Shown: in pieces, positions 1 through 6,127 of the stretch
Position numbering within the stretch: the stretch's first letter is position 1
Layout of the letters: each line of letters opens with the position of its first letter
Assembly (NCBI GenBank): GCA_029561505.1
Contig: JAKQXK010000421.1
Location: forward strand, 1 to 6,127
DNA: 6,127 nt
Direction: 5' to 3'
Source: Spirochaetota bacterium
GTDB lineage: Bacteria > Spirochaetota > Leptospiria > Turneriellales > Turneriellaceae
Translations under genes and position numbers: made by a program
Notes under the pieces: model-generated
What the model was told of the DNA's origin: nothing
Seen by the model: only the letters and a program-made list of their open reading frames with translations
Database searches by the model: none

Positions 1-21
1 GCTGAGACCTGAGAAGCGAAA

Positions 22-797
22 TTAGCAATCGGCAAAACGGAATTTTTCCCGCTCAAGAAAATGTCGCAGCGAATTCGGCTTCTTTCCGAAAACTTCTTCA
101 TATATCGGTGAAACCGCAGGTGCTGACGTGAACCGGGGCAAGAAATGTAGCAAAATCATCACGCAAACAAAAGCTACTGGCATGCCTTCTCTTCTTTTTC
201 TTAGGTAGAAAGCCAACAACCCAGAATTCACGTACACGATTTTTTTTGACAAAACATCTGAAAGTACGCTGCTGGCGTAGTAGAAATTTTCAAGGTCAGT
301 ACCTGTAACTTCGATCGCACGATTGGCAAAACGGTCAAAGTCGGCGAGAAAAACAGCCACGAGCTCGCCAATATTCTCTGCGTCGGTCCACATAAATTTT
401 GCGCGACCAGCAGGGAGAAAGATGATTTTATGGTCGCGAATATCTTTTAACAACGTCGTCGTCAGATTTTGCATAAAGTAACCTGGCCTGACAAAAATAT
501 AATTCAGACCACTCAAACGAATTAGTCTTTCGATCTTCTGATGCGGTATGAGGCTGCTTTTTTCCGCGCCTTGAACAGAAAGACCGTATCGATTTGATCG
601 AATACGCCCGAGGCCGGGCACTCGAAGTCAAATATGCGAAATTCCAGGCGGGCAAGTTCGGGAAATGCGGCGCGCCCTTCGCTTTTGCTGCGACAGGCGA
701 TCGAAATGTTTTCTGGCTGATATACAGCTGCCAGGTGTCTGACAGCTGAGGTGCCTATGGTTCCCGTAGCGCCAGTTATCAGTATTCTGCGTTGCAT
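22..797 (-). pseudogene. NmrA-family NAD(P)-binding protein, broken by an internal deletion with frameshift
   Basis: The remains of an atypical short-chain dehydrogenase-like protein of the NmrA/YtfG (quinone reductase-like) group, which normally binds NAD(P)H in the cytoplasm. The first part (797 to about 579, about 73 residues) has the Rossmann start RRILITGATGTIG and runs to IDTVF. The reading frame then changes. In the other frame, from about 582 to the stop at 22-24, 186 residues continue the family pattern: LSVQGAEKSS, IPHQKIERLIR, FVRPGYFMQNL, FMWTDAENIGE, and a C-terminal SPIYEEVFGKKPNSLRHFL. Family members normally have about 30 residues between the DTVF strand and LSVQGAE; here they are missing, so this is a deletion rather than a one-base slip. 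The 259 residues left plus about 30 give the usual length near 290. Translation from ATG 797 would stop at 522-524 after 91 codons, the last 18 unrelated to the family. No clear ribosome binding site is visible; the start lies 9 bases after the kinase stop, so translation may have been coupled. The 3' part is AT-richer than its neighbours. Confidence 0.85.
573..590 (-). other. Deletion junction inside the NmrA-like pseudogene
   Basis: In the upstream frame the bases read D-T-V-F-L-F-K; in the downstream frame the same bases read Y-G-L-S-V-Q. Family members have a V-F-L motif at both places that are now joined (xTVFLLRPP at the end of one strand and xxVFLSVQGAE at the next). A deletion between the two similar TTTCT-containing stretches would remove about 30 codons and shift the frame. 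The join is seen in the sequence; the ancestral sequence and the mechanism are inferred. Confidence 0.6.
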
Positions 798-806
798 AGC
801 ATTTAG

Positions 807-2879
807 TTATGGTTTTAAAACTTCACCCGGGCCACCGTTTCCGGTGAATTTCACCACAAAACGGGTGTATTTGCCGCTTTCCGATTCAACCTCAATCGTC
901 GCCCCCATCTGGCGGCAGCTCTCTGCAACGATGCTCATACCGATGCCGCGCCCGGCAAGCTCGCTAACGCCTTCGTGCGTCGAAACTTCGCTCTCAAAGA
1001 TGAGTTTCAGCTTTTCCGCTGAGGTCATCGCATCAAATTGCGATTTAGTGAGTCGCCCGGCTGCGATAAGACGCTCGCCGAGTCGTTCTGCAGCAATGCC
1101 CCGGCCGTCGTCTTCTACAAAAATAGAAAGAGCATCGTTGGTCAACTGGGTGCTGAGTCGCACTCGTCCCTCTTCTGGTTTTCCGGCAGCCCGGCGCGTC
1201 TCGGGAGCCTCAATGCCATGCACGGCTGAATTACGTACGAGCTGCACAAGCATGTCTTTGACCACTTTGCGCAAACCTGGTGCAATCAGATCAGAGCGAA
1301 ACTCGTCAAAAACCAACTTGGCTTTCTTGTGCTGCGAGGCTGCAGCCTTTTCGAGCGCCGTTGAAACAGCCCGCAGCAGCAAGTCTTCTTTCTTTTGCCG
1401 GCCCAAAGCGCCCTGAAAAACTTCAATTTTATCAAGCCACGACCTAAGTTCGGCAGCAAGGTTCTGCAGGTCTGCTAACGGTGCCGCGAGCGCAGAAACA
1501 TGCGAAGCGAGTATCGCTTTTTCTTGCAGAATTTTGTCGATCGCGCTTTCTGTCTGGTGGGCAAGATCGGTAAGCGCCTGAAAATTCAGCAGAGAAGAAT
1601 TGCCTTTGATCGAGTGCACGACGCGATAAATATCGAGCAGCATCGCGCGCCGGTCGGCGACCAAGCCGGCGGCGTGCCGATCGAGAGCCTGACTCACCTC
1701 GCGAATATCCTGAGCGAGATCGACAAGAAATTCGGTAAGTGTCGCGGGTTCTGACTGCAGAATAGCCAGAAGAAGCTCAATGTGGCGCCGGTTCTGTGCC
1801 TCGGTGTGCTCTAGCTTCTGCTGCAGAGCGATTTCATGCGAAATATCGCTGACCGTAACGAGCAGATGATCGACGCGATTTTTCGATTCGTTCATGACGC
1901 GACCGAACCGAAATCGCAGGTGCTTCGGGCGGGCGCCGTCAGCAAAAACGGCCTTGATTTGCGAAAGCGGATTCAGACCCAGCAACACGGACTGCTTGCG
2001 CTGGGGCTCAAACATCAGTTCGAGAAAGAGTCGCGTTTTGTCGATGGTTGGCGAATCAAAAAACTGCGAAAGAGTCTCGAGAAAGTTCTTGCTCCTCAGT
2101 TCTTCTTGTTCAAGAATCACACCCAGAGCTTCTGAATGGCTGCCGCCGATAATGAACCGTTCGCCGCTGCGATAGAGCAGAAACAGCCCTTCTTCAACGG
2201 CGCGCAGAATCTGGTCGGTTTCGGCTTTAGCCAATGCGAGCTCGGCAGTACGTTCAATAACCCGCTCTTCGAGTGAATTGCGTTCAGCCGCAAGTTCAGC
2301 GTATGCCCTTGCATTTTCAATACAAACGCCCACCATAGCGGTGAACGCGCTCAGCAACTCTTCGTCTTCGAGCGTAAAGCTGGCATCGTCGAGCTTGTTT
2401 AAGACCTGCAGCGCGCCGATAATCTTGCCGTCTTGATTTTGTACCGGCATGCAAAGAATCGATCTGGTGCGGTACCCGGTTTTCAGATCATTGTCGCGAT
2501 TGAAGCGCGAATCGTCGTACGCGTCGGCAATATTCACAGTTTCACCCGAGTCGGCGACGAAACCAATAATGCCCGCACCGCGCGGCAGGCGAATTTCGTT
2601 GCCATCAAGCGTAACCGAAGCGTAAATTTCATTGCGCGCTTCATCGATCATAAAGATTGAAGCCTTGTCGGCGTTCATTACAACGCGGGCTTTGCTTAAA
2701 ATTTCTGACAGTAACTTTTTCAGGTCAATCGCGCTCATGAGCGAACGCGAGACCTGCATGACGAGTGTCAGCTTGCTCAATCGATGAACGAGCACTTTAA
2801 CGTCTGATGCACGTACATACCGACGGGCGCCGATGCTCTGCACCAGTTCGCTGTAACTGATATCTCTGGTCGGCTTCAT
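807..2879 (-). CDS. Soluble sensor histidine kinase: GAF, PAS-like, HPt, CheA-type ATPase
   Basis: A cytoplasmic kinase of 690 residues with no membrane segment or signal peptide. In order: a GAF sensor domain (about 42-192) with an NKFDE-type motif (N161, K162, F168, D172, E173); a charged coiled coil (about 193-222); a PAS-like region starting ILRAVEEGLFLL (about 227-345); a second helix; an HPt domain (about 370-475) with phospho-acceptor H422 in VVHSIKGNSS; and a CheA-like ATPase (about 530-680). The ATPase has N-box LVRNSAVHGIE (N550, H554), G1 box DDGRGI (590-595) and G2 box GRGIGMSIV (644-652). All residues needed for ATP binding and histidine phosphorylation appear present. There is no recognisable CheA dimerisation (P3) domain, CheW-like C-terminal domain or receiver, so it is not a chemotaxis CheA; its response regulator is not in this window. 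I chose ATG 2879 because AAGTAGAG lies 9 bases upstream. A TTG at 2888 adds three residues but would put that site too close. The start lies 11 bases after the cyclase stop, so co-translation is likely. Confidence 0.88.
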   Translation of the reverse strand: MKPTRDISYSELVQSIGARRYVRASDVKVLVHRLSKLTLVMQVSRSLMSAIDLKKLLSEILSKARVVMNADKASIFMIDEARNEIYASVTLDGNEIRLPRGAGIIGFVADSGETVNIADAYDDSRFNRDNDLKTGYRTRSILCMPVQNQDGKIIGALQVLNKLDDASFTLEDEELLSAFTAMVGVCIENARAYAELAAERNSLEERVIERTAELALAKAETDQILRAVEEGLFLLYRSGERFIIGGSHSEALGVILEQEELRSKNFLETLSQFFDSPTIDKTRLFLELMFEPQRKQSVLLGLNPLSQIKAVFADGARPKHLRFRFGRVMNESKNRVDHLLVTVSDISHEIALQQKLEHTEAQNRRHIELLLAILQSEPATLTEFLVDLAQDIREVSQALDRHAAGLVADRRAMLLDIYRVVHSIKGNSSLLNFQALTDLAHQTESAIDKILQEKAILASHVSALAAPLADLQNLAAELRSWLDKIEVFQGALGRQKKEDLLLRAVSTALEKAAASQHKKAKLVFDEFRSDLIAPGLRKVVKDMLVQLVRNSAVHGIEAPETRRAAGKPEEGRVRLSTQLTNDALSIFVEDDGRGIAAERLGERLIAAGRLTKSQFDAMTSAEKLKLIFESEVSTHEGVSELAGRGIGMSIVAESCRQMGATIEVESESGKYTRFVVKFTGNGGPGEVLKP

Positions 2880-2888
2880 ATGAACCAA

Positions 2889-2896
2889 CTCTACTT
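2889..2896 (-). promoter_or_regulatory. Weak ribosome binding site deciding the kinase start
   Basis: The minus strand reads AAGTAGAG, overlapping the TAG stop of the cyclase, followed by nine bases and then ATG at 2879. This spacing fits ATG 2879 and not the in-frame TTG at 2888, which directly follows the motif's last base. The match to the Shine-Dalgarno consensus is only partial. Confidence 0.35.
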
Positions 2897-5014
2897 GACG
2901 CTCAGCGCGTTAACCGGGCTCCATGTAGATTTGTCTTTGAGTGCTTCGTAGTCAGCGATACGCTGCAAAATCAATTTTGCTGAAAGATCGTGCTCGTGCA
3001 GATCAAGAATCTGCGCGAAAGCCTGTTTCGCTGCTGGCATATTCTGCGCCATAAAGGCGGATAGCCCCTTTTCTGAAAGCCGTTCGAGTTCAAGTTCGGC
3101 CGCCGTGGCCTGTTCACGCCGGCGCAGCAGCTCATAGATGCGCACCCCATGCTTTTTACCTTTGACGGCGACCACATCGAGCGCCCGCCCGATAATCTGG
3201 TCTTTGACGAGATCATACGTCAGCTCGCTCGCCACAATCGACGTATTGTAGATTTTGTTGATACCCTCGAGACGCGAAGAAAGATTCACCGTATCTCCCA
3301 TTACCGTATAGTTCATGCGCTCGGTCGTGCCGATATTACCCACGAGCACAGGCCCCGTCGCGATGCCAAACCGGGTGCGCAACTGCTTAGCCCAGCTGCC
3401 ATGCTCGGGCGAAGCAGCCAATTCTCGAAGCGCTTCAATGCAGCTGAGCGCTGCCAGACACGCCTGAACGGCATGCTGCGAATCGGCTGCCGGCGCGCCC
3501 CAGAATGCCATAATACCGTCGCCTATGAACTTATCGATCGTGCCTTTATGGTTCATGATCGCACGTGTCATAATTTCGAAATACTTGCCGAGTTTCTGCA
3601 CGAGTTCGTCGGGCTCAAGCTGTTCAGCGAAACTCGTGAAGCCGGCAATGTCGGTAAAAAGAACCGTGAGCACTTCGGTCGAACCTTCGAGGCGCGCCTC
3701 TTTACCACTCTTCAACAGATTGCGCACGAGGTCTTTGGGCACGTAACTCGCAAATGAACGTAAGCCGCCTTTCATGTTCTGCAGGTGCTGGTCCATTGCG
3801 CTGATTTCAGCAAAGAGGCTCTGGTTGATCTTACTGCTGTCGATTTCAAGACGGCCGACCCTTTCCATGTCCATTGAAATAGAGCGAAGCGGCGATGAGA
3901 TGAGCCGCGTGAAGACGACCGCGAGCATTAGCGAAAGAACAATCGCCGCAATGGAGACGGCGTAAGCGCGCTTGTAGTTTTCTTTTACCTCGACGATACC
4001 TCTGAAGTCCTGTTCGGGCGCTATTATACCGATGATCCAGTGAAGGCCCTCGTCTATCTGAAAGCGTGAATAGCTTGCGAGATAATTTTCACCGTTGATG
4101 GCAAGATCAAAGTTGTGCTGTGCACGGTCTTTGAAGTGCACCTTACCATCTTTGCTCTTCTCTGCATCTAATTCGGCAAAAAACGCCTTGATGTTCGCAT
4201 CGGGAATATCAGCGACTGTCAGAATCTGCCCTTCTGCGCGTTGTCCGGTTTTTGCGACCACCTTGATAGTCGGGTGGCCCAGAATTTCGCGGTTTTCGGT
4301 GAAGACAAACACAACACCGCGTTCGCTAACTCTGGCTTTGGCGACAATCTCAGACAGGCTGTTTAAGTCAAAGTCGATCGAGAAGACTCCGCGTAGTCGG
4401 CCAGCAGCATCGTACACCGGGTTTGCGCAGGTAATGCCTGGTACGCCCTGTTCAAAAAATATGTATGGTGGTGTCCAGACGCGCTTTTTTGTTTTTTTCG
4501 CCAGCTCGTAAAAGGGGCGTGAGCGCGGGTCATAACCCGCGTTGCCGTCAAACTTATAGAACTTTTGCGACCCCCTTTCGTCGAGGTCATATTCATAGCT
4601 CAGCGTGCGCCCGCCTGCAAGCGAGCTGATGTTCGTGCGCAAGAGTTTGCCGTTGGGTTCGGGCCGCGTCGCGCCAATAAACGTGCCGTTTTCATCGCCG
4701 AAGCTGACCCAGCTATAGTCTTTGTGCGACCTCAAGATCTCAGCATAAAAACCCGCCTGCCGACTGCGGTCAGTTTCGAGCAGGCCTTTGCGGTAAAGAT
4801 TGCCCAGCGTTTCAATGTCGGGTATCGCCTCGCGAATGACATTGCGCGTTTCGTTGATACTCTGGTTCGTCGCCTCGCGAAACAGCGCCCAGCCGAAATC
4901 TTCCATCGTGCGGCGGGTGTTGCTGAGAGTAAAAAAGACGATGAGACCCCCCGTCGTCACGACGAGCGCGGGTATCGCCACGAGCAGGCTCAGCTTGAAT
5001 TTTTTGCGCGCCAC
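2891..5014 (-). CDS. Membrane receptor adenylate cyclase: dCache, HAMP, class III cyclase, helical tail
   Basis: Predicted to convert ATP to cAMP in response to an external ligand; 707 residues. A short basic N-terminus (ARKKFK) leads into a membrane segment (about 8-31). A periplasmic double-Cache domain follows (about 40-335), with the family signature YDPRSRPFYELA (161-172) and W180-TPPY, then PVYDAAGRLRGVFSIDFDL (199-217). A second membrane segment (about 350-371) leads into a HAMP-like linker (RLISSPLRSI onward) and the class III catalytic domain (about 445-630). The metal-binding aspartates are D455 in LFTDIAGFTSF and D499 in DKFIGDGIMAFWGAP. K495 and D574 (in MGDTVNLSSRLEG) are the adenine-selecting pair, and N577 and R581 are the transition-state residues. 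A guanylate cyclase would normally have E and C/S in place of K and D. The last 75 residues form a helical, TPR-like tail (about 643-692). The start is GTG 5014: there is no other start codon in frame back to about 5038 and the first membrane segment follows at the usual distance. No strong ribosome binding site is visible. It sits 19 bases after the GH31 gene. Confidence 0.93.
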   Translation of the reverse strand: MARKKFKLSLLVAIPALVVTTGGLIVFFTLSNTRRTMEDFGWALFREATNQSINETRNVIREAIPDIETLGNLYRKGLLETDRSRQAGFYAEILRSHKDYSWVSFGDENGTFIGATRPEPNGKLLRTNISSLAGGRTLSYEYDLDERGSQKFYKFDGNAGYDPRSRPFYELAKKTKKRVWTPPYIFFEQGVPGITCANPVYDAAGRLRGVFSIDFDLNSLSEIVAKARVSERGVVFVFTENREILGHPTIKVVAKTGQRAEGQILTVADIPDANIKAFFAELDAEKSKDGKVHFKDRAQHNFDLAINGENYLASYSRFQIDEGLHWIIGIIAPEQDFRGIVEVKENYKRAYAVSIAAIVLSLMLAVVFTRLISSPLRSISMDMERVGRLEIDSSKINQSLFAEISAMDQHLQNMKGGLRSFASYVPKDLVRNLLKSGKEARLEGSTEVLTVLFTDIAGFTSFAEQLEPDELVQKLGKYFEIMTRAIMNHKGTIDKFIGDGIMAFWGAPAADSQHAVQACLAALSCIEALRELAASPEHGSWAKQLRTRFGIATGPVLVGNIGTTERMNYTVMGDTVNLSSRLEGINKIYNTSIVASELTYDLVKDQIIGRALDVVAVKGKKHGVRIYELLRRREQATAAELELERLSEKGLSAFMAQNMPAAKQAFAQILDLHEHDLSAKLILQRIADYEALKDKSTWSPVNALSVK

Positions 5015-5033
5015 AGTTGGTTTGGCTGCCCGA

Positions 5034-6127
5034 TTACCGCACAGCCGCCTTAATGCGTTCAGACCATGCGCCGCCCCGCTTCACGAAAACCGCTGGCGTG
5101 CCGATGGGCGCCGCGATTTCATGCTCCGCACCGCCGGCATAAGTTTTACCGGTAAAAAGGTGCTCCCATTCGCCTGCGGGAAAATAGCCGGTGACCGAGT
5201 CAGCGCCCTTCTTAACAACCGGCAAAACAAGCACATCGGCGCCGAGCAGAAATTGGTATTTCAGATTATAGGTTTTGGGGTCGTCGGGGTATTGCAGATA
5301 GAGCGCGCGCACATAAGGATAACCCTTTTCGGCGGCTTCTTTGCCGAGATGGCGAAAATAATCTTTGAGCGCGAAATGAAATTTGCCAAACCTTGCGAAA
5401 AACTCAATCGTTTCCGCGTCGCTGTACGCCTGGTGGTTCGGTTTGGGTTTGTTGCCTTCGTGTGTGCGAAAAATCGGCGTGAACGCGTTCAGCTCTATCC
5501 ATCGCAGCATCGTTTCTTTGCTGCGTTTATATTTACCGAACATCGCCGGGTTTGTAATCGTCGTGTATCCACCGATATCAGAGTGATTAATTGCGAAGCC
5601 TGAAATGCCCGAGGTTGTGAGTGCGACGACCGTTGAGGCCAAACCGTCTTCTTGCTGCATGGTCACCATCTGGTCGCCGGCCCAGAACGCGGTAGAATAT
5701 TTGTTCGAGTAACTGTAACCGGCCCGGGTGAAGAATACGATTTCGCCAGCCTTGCCCGCTTCGTCGATCGCCTCGCGGTTCAGCTTCGCCCAGGCGACGG
5801 GGTACTTGTTGTGATAGGTCGCACCACTCTCGCCATTGTGCATCTTTGCATCAAACGGTAGCCACTCGCCGAAGTCAGCCATCCAGCCTGAAAGCCCGAT
5901 GTCGATCAGGTTGCGTCTGATGATGCTTTTCATCCACGCGACGGCCGCGGGGTTCGTGAGATCGATTAAATACGCTGGAAAGCCCACCGTGCGGATAGCG
6001 TAATCTTTGCCTTCAGCATTCTTGACGAGAAAACCTTTTTGCTTCGCCTCTTCGAGCATCGGGTTGGTGAATGGTGTTGCACTCTTGCCGGGAACATCAA
6101 CACGGGGGTCAACATCGGCAAGAAATG
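5034..6127 (-). CDS. yihQ: GH31 alpha-glycosidase, YihQ-like (probable sulfoquinovosidase), C-terminal part
   Basis: A partial glycoside hydrolase family 31 enzyme; the frame is open to the right edge, so the true start lies outside and the ATG at 6057-6059 is an internal methionine. About 364 residues are present of a family length near 680. Retaining enzymes of this family use two aspartates. The nucleophile is the D of GWMADFGEWLP (codon 5874-5876) and the acid/base is the D of FWAGDQ (codon 5673-5675), 67 residues apart as in E. coli YihQ (D405 and D472). The Y of HSDIGGY (codon 5565-5567) is 103 residues past the nucleophile, matching YihQ Y508, which helps hold the sulfonate of sulfoquinovose. 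WMADFGE rather than the KTDFGE type of YicI-like xylosidases, and RTHEGNKP later, also favour the YihQ group. The product would release sulfoquinovose from sulfolipid-derived glycosides. The other sulfonate-binding residues (R301, W304 in YihQ) lie outside the window, so another alpha-glucoside specificity is possible. Location in the cell cannot be judged without the N-terminus. Confidence 0.9.
   Translation of the reverse strand, partial: FLADVDPRVDVPGKSATPFTNPMLEEAKQKGFLVKNAEGKDYAIRTVGFPAYLIDLTNPAAVAWMKSIIRRNLIDIGLSGWMADFGEWLPFDAKMHNGESGATYHNKYPVAWAKLNREAIDEAGKAGEIVFFTRAGYSYSNKYSTAFWAGDQMVTMQQEDGLASTVVALTTSGISGFAINHSDIGGYTTITNPAMFGKYKRSKETMLRWIELNAFTPIFRTHEGNKPKPNHQAYSDAETIEFFARFGKFHFALKDYFRHLGKEAAEKGYPYVRALYLQYPDDPKTYNLKYQFLLGADVLVLPVVKKGADSVTGYFPAGEWEHLFTGKTYAGGAEHEIAAPIGTPAVFVKRGGAWSERIKAAVR

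Noticed and set aside
22..621. The 199-codon minus-strand frame as an intact gene starting at 621
   Set aside because: Its first 13 residues come from the other frame's sequence and the family match begins only at LSVQGAE; it lacks the Rossmann start, which lies in the upstream fragment.
812..821. Perfect palindrome GTTTTAAAAC near the kinase stop codon
   Set aside because: Ten bases inside the coding sequence, with no known operator match and no U-tract arrangement of a terminator; short palindromes of this kind arise by chance.
751..1416. Plus-strand open frame of 221 codons opposite the kinase ATPase domain
   Set aside because: Ser- and Arg-rich low-complexity translation opposite a conserved domain; antisense shadow.
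3149..3757. Plus-strand open frame of 202 codons opposite the cyclase catalytic domain
   Set aside because: It lies fully opposite the most conserved part of the cyclase and has no recognisable motif or ribosome binding site.
4485..4498. Runs of six and seven A on the coding strand of the cyclase, resembling a slippery site
   Set aside because: The A-A-A-A-A-A-C heptamer is not in the frame needed for classical minus-one slippage, and the codons encode a plausible KKTKKR stretch in an intact Cache domain.
4800..5603. Long plus-strand open frame of 267 codons opposite the cyclase and hydrolase
   Set aside because: It spans the ends of two well-supported minus-strand genes, shows no recognisable family, and is a typical antisense shadow in GC-rich coding DNA.

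Overview
The window holds four genes, all read from the minus strand, so the order of transcription runs from the right edge to the left edge. Gaps between them are 19, 2 or 11 (depending on the start chosen) and 9 bases, which points to one operon. There is no intergenic stretch longer than 25 bases and I see no RNA gene, mobile element, CRISPR array or clear terminator. The protein families (a double-Cache membrane receptor fused to a class III nucleotide cyclase, and a soluble GAF/HPt/CheA-type kinase) and the moderately high but uneven GC suggest a signalling-rich Gram-negative bacterium. A Leptospira/Turneriella-type spirochaete is my best guess, as inference only; no taxonomic marker gene is present.

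Layout in transcription order. (1) 6127-5034: the C-terminal half of a glycoside hydrolase family 31 enzyme, cut by the window edge. Its catalytic aspartates and a downstream tyrosine have the same spacing as in E. coli sulfoquinovosidase YihQ. (2) 5014-2891: a transmembrane dCache-HAMP-adenylate cyclase with all catalytic residues intact and a short helical, TPR-like tail. (3) 2879-807: a soluble sensor kinase made of GAF, PAS-like, HPt and CheA-type ATPase regions, with no CheA dimerisation domain, no CheW-like domain and no receiver. (4) 797-22: a broken NmrA-family NAD(P)-binding gene that has lost about 30 codons in the middle and gone out of frame.

How they may work together. The cyclase should sense an external small molecule through its Cache domain and make cAMP in the cytoplasm. 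The GAF domain of the next gene carries the NKFDE-type motif found in cyclic-nucleotide-binding GAF domains, so the kinase may read the cAMP made by its neighbour and pass phosphate from its HPt histidine to a response regulator encoded elsewhere. This receptor-cyclase to GAF-kinase relay is the most interesting hypothesis in the window. It is inferred from gene order and one motif, and that motif also occurs in GAF domains that do not bind cyclic nucleotides. The sugar hydrolase upstream could supply the sensed compound or be a target of the pathway, but the sequence does not show which.
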